Made by a program: the position numbers and the translations under genes. From assembly GCA_001898935.1 (NCBI GenBank), contig MKVT01000001.1, forward strand, positions 62,001 through 126,000: 64,000 bases of DNA, in the 5' to 3' direction. This DNA is from Paludibacter sp. 47-17 (GTDB lineage Bacteria; Bacteroidota; Bacteroidia; Bacteroidales; Paludibacteraceae). This document shows positions 9,901 to 18,087 of the stretch, piece by piece; within the stretch, counting starts at the first letter, position 1; each line of letters begins with the position of its first letter. The notes beneath the pieces are model-generated. The model did not search any database. It was not told the origin of the DNA and saw nothing but the letters and a program-made list of their open reading frames with translations.

Positions 9901-11030
9901 AGGGCGATCGGCAGGTTCAGCTGAAAGTTGCCGATACCGGTAAAGGTATTCTTTCGGAGGACTTGCCCCATATTTTCGATCGTTTTTACCAGGGGCAACA
10001 ACGAAGCGGAGCTCAGAAAGGTTCCGGAATCGGATTGCACCTCACCCGTTCGTTGGTCGAATTGCACCATGGATCAATTCATGTTGAAAGTAGGCCGGGG
10101 GTTAGTACGGTTTTTACGATGGTGTTGCCTATCGGTAAGGCTTCATTTGACAAAGAAGAATTGATGATCGATTTTGAATCGGCCTCGGTAAGTATCGATA
10201 AGTATGAAGGGGAGGATGGGAAACCGGAGCCGGGGCAGCAGGGCAAAACACCTCATTCCGGTAAAAGACGGATTCTTATAGTGGAAGATAACGAAGATAT
10301 CAGGGTGTATATTAAGAGCATACTGGGCGGAGTATATAAAATAGAAGAAGCAGAAAACGGATTAATAGCGCTGGAGATGGCCCATAAGAACGAGTATGAT
10401 CTGATTATAAGCGATGTAATGATGCCTGAGCTCGACGGGATGGAGCTGTGTAAGCAACTTAAAGGTTCTATTGAAACCAGTCATATTCCGATTATACTTC
10501 TGACGGCTAAATCCGAGATGGATTCGCGGATCGAAGGGTTGGATGTCGGTGCGGAATCGTATATTACCAAGCCATTTCATCCGAAGCATTTACTGGTCAG
10601 GGTTGCCCGTCTGATCGAGTTGCGCGACCTTTTAAAAGGAAGGTACAGTAAGAAAATTTCGCTGGGCGATATCAGCGGAACGCCGTCGACTTCGCCCGAC
10701 GAATTATTTATGCAAAAGGCGATCCGGATAATTTTGGATAAAATGGCCGATTCGGAGTTTAACGGCGATTTGCTGGCTGGCGAGATGGGGGTGAGCCGTA
10801 TGGGTTTACATCGCAAAATTAAGGCGATGACCGGGCAAAGTACCGGAGAGTTTATCCGGAATATCCGGCTTAAAAAGGCGGCTGAATTACTTAAGGTTCA
10901 GGGACGCAATGTTTCGGAGGTGTGTTACGATGTCGGTTTCAGTTCGCCGTCGTATTTTACCACTTGTTTTGCTGAAGTGTATAAAATGACTCCCAGCGAG
11001 TACATGAAGCAATTTAAAGAGGAGAACTGA
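6930..11030 (+). CDS. Hybrid two-component system sensor/regulator (HTCS), PUL regulator
   Basis: About 1366 residues from the ATG at 6930, chosen because MKSLLTFFFLLVSVVCRL is a clean signal peptide and the upstream 51 residues are not. The domain order is that of an HTCS. There are many two-component propeller repeats (WIGTEEGLNRFDG, WLGTYGDGVHMFD and others, about residues 30-680), then a Y_Y_Y domain (about 690-780) and one membrane segment (ILPPFWKTSLAYLLYCLLAGIVIY region). A histidine kinase follows, with phospho-acceptor His about 852 in NISHEFRTPL, an HATPase, a receiver (Asp about 1162 in SDVMMPELDG) and a C-terminal AraC-type HTH. The periplasmic propeller binds a specific oligosaccharide and the HTH activates the PUL. 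The gene points away from GH30 (5144) and toward the minus-strand operon, which it most likely controls. It shares a terminator with the convergent lipoprotein gene. Confidence 0.95.
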   Translation: MKSLLTFFFLLVSVVCRLQLATAAFSESNPIYKFSTGQGLSSSVVYSVLQDDKGLIWIGTEEGLNRFDGRQFTWFGTSKGRYTLTHNRTQTLYKAPDGSIWAGTSDGLNIYDYQSDSIIKIRTDTKPLSLLYNDITFITQGEDNITWLGTYGDGVHMFDWKTKHFSRLNLPVLQSLPRPLFVMNLLYDDDRRLWIGTRHDGLFCYHQKSRRLEYFELPEESRFVRTIFQDSFRRIWIGTTEGCYIYNETTNQLDVVQYPSFLGQTSIGYITEDAHGRIWIGTEMSTAGNNLIHFSVRSFSQFQPYNYQSISYGSSAGMLNCPSVNTLFADRDNNLWIGTAWGGLNMLRGIPPKFRLFNHESDIAGSLPNSPINALHADGNIIYIATLGTDRVGVGWFDIRTGKFTGLSSDPQLKHYVFQAILKDHQGNLWLGTYNKGLIKMDAKGRVLEHFTSKGTGVSTLPDNDIRAIYQSSIDRKLWISTSNGIACYDYATRKINTVSLFKNRTGVRCIKEDAKGDLWLGTYGDGVVQYQPAGARVITNPLGFNPGIVTDLLINNDTVWLATRSYGIIQFDTRRKNYKLYGESLIGSNDVRSLVRDISGQLWFGTPKGIGSLNAATGEIKKYNSQDGVQSGEFYDRTVAALPDGHLVFAGFGGMNIFHPWQVTKNDQCPPVVFTRLKIFNDIVFPSAAENGHKVLRENISTATEIVLQHHQTFFTLDFAGINYYANQKIQYAYLLEGFDPKWNDLGNQNSVSFRNLKPGKYILKVRASSPDEVWSENNIASIMIRVLPPFWKTSLAYLLYCLLAGIVIYAAWQFATIRIRANNTLKIERVRREQEEELHQEKIQFFTNISHEFRTPLTLLISPLEKMYQEEEQSERRLHFQLMLKNARRLQLMVNQLLDFRKAERGQMKLKIQQLELIALVRDITISFEDLSRERRIDFSFRPAVDSLMGWVDNDVITKTLVNLLSNAFKFTPPGGSISVGLCEIRSPEGDRQVQLKVADTGKGILSEDLPHIFDRFYQGQQRSGAQKGSGIGLHLTRSLVELHHGSIHVESRPGVSTVFTMVLPIGKASFDKEELMIDFESASVSIDKYEGEDGKPEPGQQGKTPHSGKRRILIVEDNEDIRVYIKSILGGVYKIEEAENGLIALEMAHKNEYDLIISDVMMPELDGMELCKQLKGSIETSHIPIILLTAKSEMDSRIEGLDVGAESYITKPFHPKHLLVRVARLIELRDLLKGRYSKKISLGDISGTPSTSPDELFMQKAIRIILDKMADSEFNGDLLAGEMGVSRMGLHRKIKAMTGQSTGEFIRNIRLKKAAELLKVQGRNVSEVCYDVGFSSPSYFTTCFAEVYKMTPSEYMKQFKEEN

Positions 11031-11069
11031 AAAAAACGGTAGCACAGGTCAGGGTTGCTACCGTTTTTT
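11031..11069. terminator. Bidirectional intrinsic terminator between the HTCS and the lipoprotein gene
   Basis: AAAAAACGGTAGCA (11031-11044) is the perfect complement of TGCTACCGTTTTTT (11056-11069), with an 11-base loop. Flanking A and T runs make it work on both strands. It begins directly after the HTCS stop and ends 9 bases from the convergent stop at 11079. Confidence 0.9.
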
Positions 11070-11078
11070 AGTTGAGGG

Positions 11079-11639
11079 TTATTCTGCTTTAACGTAAACC
11101 GGAACGATCCGCCTGTTCATATTGACATCAACCACGGTAAGTGTGAATTTATGATAGCTTTGCGTAATCAAAAGGGTGGATCCGTCATTAAATGTAAATG
11201 TTTCGGTCCAGGGTGCTGTAACTGCAGTGGAAGGCACTTCGATATCGGCAGTGAAGGTATAGCTTAGCGGGGTCAAGGGGATGTCGCCTTCGGGGTTTGC
11301 GAAGTTGATGTATTTGCTGTACAGCCAGTTGGAGTAGGCCAGCTCGGCTGTTTTAATCCCGGCTTTGTCGCTCAGCACCACACTCAGCTGAAGGGTTGAG
11401 CCTTTAGGAACGGTTACGGTATTGATGGTTACCGCCTGCAGGTTGGCCGTAGGGATAAATCCCCAGAGTTCTTTAGCCAGTACGGCATCGTCGATTACTT
11501 TAGTTTGTCCGCCGCCTTTCAGTATCAATGTTTTGCAATCGGGTACGGTATGATCGTGCGAAAGGCTGATGTCTTCCGACGATTCGCAGGATACAAAGCC
11601 CCAAAGCAATGCGGCAAAAAATATTGTGGATAGTTTCAT
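11079..11639 (-). CDS. Putative surface lipoprotein, last gene of the PUL operon
   Basis: 186 residues. The signal peptide ends in a lipobox (LLWGFVSC, Cys about residue 19), followed by ESSEDIS, an acidic stretch compatible with surface export. The rest is beta-rich with no family I recognise. It contains paired short strands (LILKGGGQTKVIDD, VTINTVTVPKGSTLQLSVVLSD) that resemble an Ig-like or DUF4625-type sandwich. It follows the second SusD by 110 bases, the position usually taken by surface glycan-binding proteins, so a glycan-binding role is a positional inference only. Confidence 0.75.
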   Translation of the reverse strand: MKLSTIFFAALLWGFVSCESSEDISLSHDHTVPDCKTLILKGGGQTKVIDDAVLAKELWGFIPTANLQAVTINTVTVPKGSTLQLSVVLSDKAGIKTAELAYSNWLYSKYINFANPEGDIPLTPLSYTFTADIEVPSTAVTAPWTETFTFNDGSTLLITQSYHKFTLTVVDVNMNRRIVPVYVKAE

Positions 11640-11749
11640 ACGGAAATATTTTGTAGTTTAATAGTTGTATGGATCATGCATGTTGTCAATTCGATTTCTG
11701 ATGCTGTCTGCGAACGTACATGTTTCATTTTTCAGAGATTAATCGCGTT

Positions 11750-13447
11750 TTATTCCCAGCCCGGATTCTGAATAATGGTTTTTCCGGCGTTCCGGTACTT
11801 CAGAATTTCGGTACGGGGAATCGGATACCAGTACATTTTAGGGTCGAACGAACGCTTTTCCGCCTCAAACACAGTGTAAGTATAGTTTCCTGCGTTGTTG
11901 CGCGTTATTCGCATTCCGTTCACCGGTTTGTTCAATACAGTTTCGGCATCTTTCCAACGGCGCAGGTCCCAGAACCGGTGCTCCTCGAAAGCCAGTTCGA
12001 GCCGTCGTTCCCGTTTGATATAATTGCGCATTTCGTTCTGGTCGCGCAACAGGTTTTTATCAGCGGTATCGAGCGGACGTAAATTGGCGCGATTACGCAA
12101 GCGGTCGAGCTCGGCTGTAATGGCATTGAAATTGGCTGAATTGTCGTATTCGTTAAGTGCTTCGGCATAATTGAGCAGGATTTCGGCATACCGGATGTGC
12201 ACCCATTGACGAAGGCTGGTGTTTCCTTTGGCCATATCGAGCGACTGATCGACGAATTTACTCATATAGTAGCCGGTTTGAGTGGCCGTAGGCGTGGAGT
12301 ACAATCCATCTTTTCCGCCTATGAACGTAGCTACGATGGTATCTTTAAGCCTGCTGCCGTTGAAAAATACGGTATAGCGCAGCCGGTCTTCGCGTTTGCG
12401 GGTATTAACGAGGCTATACGGATCGTTGGCGTCGAAATCGACCATCCGGTTGCGATAGGTTTTGGCAGCCATCCCGAATTCGGCCACCAGATCCTCGGTA
12501 GGATTCATGTAGCCCCGGCCCTGAAAACTTACCGGAAGATTGTACGTTTCGATATCGTTGCGGTTTACTGCTTTCGACGAGAAGATAATTTCAGGATTGT
12601 AAGGTTCGATGAAAATACGGTTTAGCGTTACCAGGCTGTACCGTTTCGAGTCGATAATTACCTTGGCCGCGTCGGCTGCACGTTTCCACTTCGCCGGGTC
12701 GTTGGCCGGATTATTCAACGGACTGGCTGCGTAAAGCAACAGCCTGGATTTCAATGCCAGGGGAGTCCATCGTACCGGACGACCTTTGTAACTATCATCG
12801 GGATAAACCGACGGCATCAGGTTGGCTGCCGAATCCAGGTCGGCTACAATCGAATCGACGGTTTGATGGAAGGGTAATTGTACGCCTGCGTAGAGCTCAT
12901 TTTCATTGAACGGATCCAATACTTTACGGATGTAAAAGATATTCCCGTAGCGCTTCAGTAGTTCGAAATGGAAATAGGCTCTCAGGAAATAGGCCTGTCC
13001 TTTGAAATAGTCTCTCACTTTCACACCTTCTTTGAGCTTCGGTATGCTGTTGGTTTGCGTGATTATCCCGTTGGGGCCCAGTTCTTCCAGAAACAGATTG
13101 GTTGCACGGATTCCCCGGTACATGCTGCTCCATACGTCGTCGGGATTGGTAGTGGTGTTGATGGCGCTTTTATTGAACAGATGAATCGGGGCTCCGGAGT
13201 TGGAACATACGGCTTCGTCGCTCGCAGCGGCCAGCATTGCGCCATCGAAACGGCTGTATCCGTCGGGGAGATAATTGTAGATGGAATTTAAAAATCCGGG
13301 AGCATAACGCTCGTCGGCAAATATTTCTTCCCGGTTCAGCGTGGTGTCGGTCAGCGGATCTTTGTCCAGGAAGTCGGAACAGGATAGTGCGGCGACCATC
13401 ATCATTACCGTTAGAACGGTTGGAAGTATGTTTTTTATCGTATACAT
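11750..13447 (-). CDS. SusD/RagB-like glycan-binding lipoprotein
   Basis: About 565 residues from the ATG at 13447 (another ATG at 13459 is equally in frame). The signal peptide is MYTIKNILPTVLTVMMMVAA with Cys in ALSCSDFLDKDP, the classical SusD lipobox and start. TPR-like helices are visible (GQAYFLRAYFHFELLKRYGN; LLLYAASPLNNP). The C-terminal signature RRLELAFEEHRFWDLRRWKDAE and the closing YWYPIPRTEILKYRN...QNPGWE are diagnostic. It sits 36 bases after its SusC partner (13484) and pairs with it at the outer membrane. It is the second of two tandem SusC/D pairs in this operon. Confidence 0.95.
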   Translation of the reverse strand: MYTIKNILPTVLTVMMMVAALSCSDFLDKDPLTDTTLNREEIFADERYAPGFLNSIYNYLPDGYSRFDGAMLAAASDEAVCSNSGAPIHLFNKSAINTTTNPDDVWSSMYRGIRATNLFLEELGPNGIITQTNSIPKLKEGVKVRDYFKGQAYFLRAYFHFELLKRYGNIFYIRKVLDPFNENELYAGVQLPFHQTVDSIVADLDSAANLMPSVYPDDSYKGRPVRWTPLALKSRLLLYAASPLNNPANDPAKWKRAADAAKVIIDSKRYSLVTLNRIFIEPYNPEIIFSSKAVNRNDIETYNLPVSFQGRGYMNPTEDLVAEFGMAAKTYRNRMVDFDANDPYSLVNTRKREDRLRYTVFFNGSRLKDTIVATFIGGKDGLYSTPTATQTGYYMSKFVDQSLDMAKGNTSLRQWVHIRYAEILLNYAEALNEYDNSANFNAITAELDRLRNRANLRPLDTADKNLLRDQNEMRNYIKRERRLELAFEEHRFWDLRRWKDAETVLNKPVNGMRITRNNAGNYTYTVFEAEKRSFDPKMYWYPIPRTEILKYRNAGKTIIQNPGWE

Positions 13448-13483
13448 GATTGAATACATTGAATTGGATAGTTAATAATCGAC

Positions 13484-16327
13484 TTAGAAACGAAGACTGG
13501 TTCCAACGTTTATCACTCGTGTTTCGGGATAGAGGGTAACGCCGGCGTTTGGAATTTCGGCGCTGATGTTGTACCGGTTCATGTTGTCGAATGAAATCAG
13601 GTTATATGCGTTGACAAAAAAACGAAGATCGCTTATTTTTACAATTTCGAGTACTCGTTTGGGGAGGCTGTATCCCAGTTCGAGAGTCTGAATTCGCAGA
13701 AAATCGACGTCTTTCATCCAGAGCGACGAAGGCTGGTAGTTGTGCGGATTGGCCAGCGTTGTAAGTCGAGGATATACCGGGTCGGAAGCTACTCCCCACG
13801 AATTTTCGGCTACTTCCCGGGTCAGTTTCGTGTTGTTTTGCATACCGCGGAATACATTGTTGGTCATCATTAAACTGCGGTTGGCTATGCCGGTAAACAG
13901 AATATTAAAATCGAGTCCTTTATATTCCATGCCGATGTTGATTCCGTAATTCCATTCGGGTACCGACGGATTTCCCAGGGGTACCAGGTCCTGACTATCG
14001 ATAATGTTGTCGTTGTTCTGGTCGATGTATTTTATATCGCCGGGCTGTACACTGCCATAGGTTGAACGGGCCCAGCTGCCGATCTCGGTTTCATCGGCAA
14101 AGAAGCGATCGGAGCTGACTTCGAGTCCCCATTGCTGGTTCACACTCCGGCCGCGCCGGTATTCCCAATCGTTCATTCCGGCCAGCTCTTCGATGGCGCT
14201 GATGGTGTTGCGGGCAAACGATACCACCCCGCCTATGCTGTACCGGAAGTCGCCCAGGGTGTTGTCGTGACGGAGCGATACCTCGGCTCCCCGGGTTAGA
14301 ACCGAACCATTGTTGATGTAAGGCAGATCCTGTCCGATCAATAATGGATGGGTATTCCACATTCCGGTAATTATCTGCTTTCTGTCGTGATTAAACACAT
14401 CCACTTCCACGGTTATTTTCTTCCAGAGTCCAATTTCGATTCCCAGGTTTGCATTGAGCGATTCTTCCCAGAAAATCGAGGGATTGGGAATACGTCCTTC
14501 GGTTGCACCGTCGGTATTGGCGGTTCCGAAATAATAGCCACCGCCGCTGTTGAACTTTTCTTCAAATGGATAACGATAGCCGATACCGATGTTTGAATTC
14601 CCCACTTTTCCGTACGAAGTACGAATTTTTAAGTGTGTGATGGTCGGGTTGTTGCTCAGAAAATCTTCGTTCGAAACGGTCCAGGCCAGCGATCCTGTAG
14701 GGAAGAATCCAAACCGGTTACCTTTCGAAAAATTTTCGGAACCATTGTAGGCAAATCCAAACTCGGCAGCCAGTTTATGGTTCAGGGTATAGGTTGCACG
14801 TCCGAATAGGCCCTGGTTTCGGTAATCGGGATTGTCGCCGTCGGTCGATAAACTCGATTGCATATAGTTTACTTCAGCATCCAACCGGTCGTCGCCCCAT
14901 TGCGCGGAATACATCAGCCCGAATTTATAATTCAGCATCAGATTAAATTCGCTGCCCCAACCAGTATAAAACAAATCGATACTGGAACGTTCGCCGAATG
15001 TACTGTAACTATTGTCGGCGTTGAGTTGATATACAGCGTATTTCTGGCTTTTTGACCGTCCGTATTGTTTTACCGCATCGAAGCCGAACAAGCCGTTTAC
15101 CGACAGCCCCTTCACAATCGGGTCGAGTTTCAGATGAGCAGTTACGGTACCTTGCACATAGCGGGCGAACCGATCCTGAAATCCGGTCTGGGCTATCATA
15201 CCATAGGGATTGTAATTGTATACCGACGAGCCGGCTACTGATTTGTCGGCATTAAATACAGGCATTGCGGGCGATATGGTCGATAAGGCACTCATAATGG
15301 TGCCGGCCCCGGTCGAAGGCGTGTGGCGGTTTTCCACCCGGCCTCCCAGGTTGATACCCATCGACAGCAGCTGGTTTAAATCGACATCCACCGTTGAACG
15401 GAAATTATAACGGGAGAATTTGTTCTGTGTCGAATAGCCGCTATTTTCTTCGGTGTAATTGTACAAACCTTCCTGATCCATGATTCCCATCATCAGGTAA
15501 TAACGGGCCACACTGGAACCTCCCCTGAACGACAATTTATAGGATTGTTGGGGGGCCGAGCTTTTCAGAAATTCCTCGTGCCAATTGGTATTGGCATACC
15601 TATACGGATCGGATCCGTCGTAATTGGCCGGATTGTTTTGCGGGTTCGACAGAAACAGATCGTTGAACTCACTATCGGATAATCTGAAAAAGTCGTTGCG
15701 CAAAGCCTGATTACGGTAGCTCACATACTCTTTTGAACCCAGGTATTGAGGCAAACGGGTTGCCGATTGGGTGCCATATTGTGCCGTAAGGGTAATTACC
15801 GGTTTACCGATAAATCCACGTTTTGTAGTTACCAGTATTACCCCGTTGGCACCGCGCATTCCGTATAGTGCGGTTGCAGCGGCATCTTTCAGAATGGTTA
15901 TCGATTCAATTTCCTCGGGGTCGAGTTGCGAAAATTCACGTTCTACATGATCGACCATTACCAGGGGTGTGCTGCCACCTCCAAATGTTTGTACGCCGCG
16001 AATGTAAAACTGAGGTTGATCCCAGCCCGGCTCGGCTCCCACGGTTCTTAAAACGGTTAGTCCTCCTGCAAGGCCTTGTATGGCATTACCCAGCGTAGAT
16101 ACCGGAGCTTTGGAGAGTTGTTCGGAGCTCACGGTCGATTGTGCTCCTGTTACCATTATTGCGGGCCGCTTGCCATAGGCAACTGTAACGAGTTCTTCTT
16201 GTTTTTCTTTTTCTTTTTCTGAGGCGGTATTCTCGCTGGTGTCGGCCGATTGCGCCCGTGCACCGGTTGGCATGCCCAACATACCGACCAGGAGGAATAT
16301 ACCCGCTGAAGTTAGTTTTCTCAACAT
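13484..16327 (-). CDS. SusC-like TonB-dependent transporter lacking the usual N-terminal beta-sandwich
   Basis: About 947 residues from the ATG at 16327 (MLRKLTSAGIFLLVGMLGMP). The longer start at 16408 would overlap the preceding susD and lacks a signal peptide. After cleavage near GARAQS the mature protein starts with a charged linker (TASEKEKEKQEE) and goes straight to a TonB-box-like EELVTVAYGK and the plug (LGNAIQGLAGGLTVLR; GANGVILVTTKRG). The carboxypeptidase-like domain found in the other three SusC proteins here is missing. The barrel ends VGTSLRF. It is translated between two SusD genes and likely partners the downstream one. Without the N-terminal domain its interaction with TonB or with SusD could differ. 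Confidence 0.93.
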   Translation of the reverse strand: MLRKLTSAGIFLLVGMLGMPTGARAQSADTSENTASEKEKEKQEELVTVAYGKRPAIMVTGAQSTVSSEQLSKAPVSTLGNAIQGLAGGLTVLRTVGAEPGWDQPQFYIRGVQTFGGGSTPLVMVDHVEREFSQLDPEEIESITILKDAAATALYGMRGANGVILVTTKRGFIGKPVITLTAQYGTQSATRLPQYLGSKEYVSYRNQALRNDFFRLSDSEFNDLFLSNPQNNPANYDGSDPYRYANTNWHEEFLKSSAPQQSYKLSFRGGSSVARYYLMMGIMDQEGLYNYTEENSGYSTQNKFSRYNFRSTVDVDLNQLLSMGINLGGRVENRHTPSTGAGTIMSALSTISPAMPVFNADKSVAGSSVYNYNPYGMIAQTGFQDRFARYVQGTVTAHLKLDPIVKGLSVNGLFGFDAVKQYGRSKSQKYAVYQLNADNSYSTFGERSSIDLFYTGWGSEFNLMLNYKFGLMYSAQWGDDRLDAEVNYMQSSLSTDGDNPDYRNQGLFGRATYTLNHKLAAEFGFAYNGSENFSKGNRFGFFPTGSLAWTVSNEDFLSNNPTITHLKIRTSYGKVGNSNIGIGYRYPFEEKFNSGGGYYFGTANTDGATEGRIPNPSIFWEESLNANLGIEIGLWKKITVEVDVFNHDRKQIITGMWNTHPLLIGQDLPYINNGSVLTRGAEVSLRHDNTLGDFRYSIGGVVSFARNTISAIEELAGMNDWEYRRGRSVNQQWGLEVSSDRFFADETEIGSWARSTYGSVQPGDIKYIDQNNDNIIDSQDLVPLGNPSVPEWNYGINIGMEYKGLDFNILFTGIANRSLMMTNNVFRGMQNNTKLTREVAENSWGVASDPVYPRLTTLANPHNYQPSSLWMKDVDFLRIQTLELGYSLPKRVLEIVKISDLRFFVNAYNLISFDNMNRYNISAEIPNAGVTLYPETRVINVGTSLRF

Positions 16328-16358
16328 AAATATTAAATTTTCAGTTGTCGATTCGTTT

Positions 16359-18074
16359 TTAATAACCAGGATTCTGAACAAAAAGCGGATTTTTGTACAT
16401 TTCGCCAATTGGAATCTGGTACAGGTTGTTGGCTGGCCGGAAAATCCGGGTATAGTAATTTTCTTCGGTATAACTTACCGAGGCTCCGTTTTTAGTGATG
16501 ATAACCCGTTGCATCGGTCCGCCAAACCAACGGGTGGCTACTTCACCTTCTTCGCCGGTGCTCCAGCGCCGTGCATCCCACCACCGGTGCTCTTCAAAAC
16601 TCAATTCGATGGCGCGTTCGCGTTGAATTCGTTTACGCATCGATGGTTGATCGGCGGTCAGGTCGACCGGAAGATTAACAACACCGGATCGATTTCGTAC
16701 AGTATTAACAGCATCGCGAACCCGTTGTGTAGGACCTTCCACTTCGTTCATTGCTTCGGCATAATTGAGGTACATCTCGGCCAGCCGGAAGAAAATCCAG
16801 TTGTGGTAAGCGGTGGCGGTCGTGTTTTTCTTCACTTCTTCGGGAAGGTATTTCCTTACAAAATAGCCGGTGAGGAAGGTGCCCGAAGGAAATTGTGTGG
16901 TGGTGGTCGACATGTCCATGATTGCCCCCTGCCAGCTGCTTCCCTGATAAAGGATGGTTTTGTAGAAACGCGGATCCCGGTTCTTGTACGGGTCGTTCGG
17001 ATTATAGTTCGATCCGGCCTCATCAATATACCTTCCGTTGTTCATTTCGAACAATTTTACAAAATTGTTGGTAGGTTGTACAGCGCCTGCACCACCAAAA
17101 TCGCCCGATGGCATCCACACATTGATTTCGTTGCTACCGAAACCAACCGGTCCTTCGTGTTTATGGAAAATGATTTCTTTGTTTCCATGTTCCCGGCGTT
17201 TGAAAAATAGTTTTTCGTAATCGTCGGCTTTGTTTGCGGCGCCGGTTTGATAAAGTTCGTAGGCCGGATTACCTTCTTCATCCTTCAGATCGATCACGGC
17301 TTTAGCTGCATCGGCAGCTTTTTGCCACCAGCTTTTCCCGTCTTTGTCCATCCAGTCGTCGGTAGTTCCCCCCATTCCCCATAGGCCGGTTTTGCTGCTG
17401 AAGAGCGGGCTGGCGGCGTAGAGCAATACCCGCGCTTTGAGGGCCATGGCAGCTCCTTTGGTGGCACGGCCGTATTCGTTGGTAGGGATGCTTACGGGTA
17501 GCCATGCTATAGCCTGATCCAGGTCCTTCATGATGAAAGCAAACAGTTCGCGGTAGGTGTTGCGGGGGCGCATCAGGTTGTCGCCGGGAATAAACAAATC
17601 TTGTTCTGTCAGGACGGGCATTCCACCGAAACGCTTGAGCATTTCGTTGTAGTAAAATGCACGGAGAAAATAGACTTCACCCAGCATTTTTTCACGGGAT
17701 TTCTGATCGGGAAACGGAATTTTGTCCTTGTACTTGAGAAAAAGATTGGCTTTGCGAATATTCGAATAATGATGATAAATCAGGGCGTCGACTCCATCGT
17801 ACGATCCCATGTTGAAATTTTTGGTGCCGTGATAGCCCTGGTTCGATTCCGATTCGTCGGAGGCCGACGAAAGCGGTACTGGCTGGAAATTACCCAGCGC
17901 ATTGAAGCGGCTTTGCAGTCCGCTGTATATGTCGGCCTGAAATGCCTGTGCATTTACAAAATCGCTGAATACCTTTTCTTCGTCGAGATTGACATCCGGA
18001 GTCCGATCCAGGAAATCGTCGCAGGAAACAAAGACCAGCGTCAGCACGAAAAGTAGTTTAATTGTATGTTGCAT
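16359..18074 (-). CDS. SusD/RagB-like glycan-binding lipoprotein
   Basis: About 571 residues from the ATG at 18074 (MQHTIKLLFVLTLVF), giving a lipobox VFVSC followed by DDFLDRTPD, strongly acidic. The start at 18101 would overlap the SusC stop and weaken the signal peptide. Features include YFLRAFYYNEMLKRFGG, ALKARVLLYAASPLF, AELYLNYAEAMNE-like text, and the SusD C-terminal signature AIELSFEEHRWWDARRW. It ends YKNPLFVQNPGY. It lies 13 bases after its SusC partner (18088-21114) and 31 bases before the next SusC start. Confidence 0.95.
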   Translation of the reverse strand: MQHTIKLLFVLTLVFVSCDDFLDRTPDVNLDEEKVFSDFVNAQAFQADIYSGLQSRFNALGNFQPVPLSSASDESESNQGYHGTKNFNMGSYDGVDALIYHHYSNIRKANLFLKYKDKIPFPDQKSREKMLGEVYFLRAFYYNEMLKRFGGMPVLTEQDLFIPGDNLMRPRNTYRELFAFIMKDLDQAIAWLPVSIPTNEYGRATKGAAMALKARVLLYAASPLFSSKTGLWGMGGTTDDWMDKDGKSWWQKAADAAKAVIDLKDEEGNPAYELYQTGAANKADDYEKLFFKRREHGNKEIIFHKHEGPVGFGSNEINVWMPSGDFGGAGAVQPTNNFVKLFEMNNGRYIDEAGSNYNPNDPYKNRDPRFYKTILYQGSSWQGAIMDMSTTTTQFPSGTFLTGYFVRKYLPEEVKKNTTATAYHNWIFFRLAEMYLNYAEAMNEVEGPTQRVRDAVNTVRNRSGVVNLPVDLTADQPSMRKRIQRERAIELSFEEHRWWDARRWSTGEEGEVATRWFGGPMQRVIITKNGASVSYTEENYYTRIFRPANNLYQIPIGEMYKNPLFVQNPGY

Positions 18075-18087
18075 ACGATTACTGTTT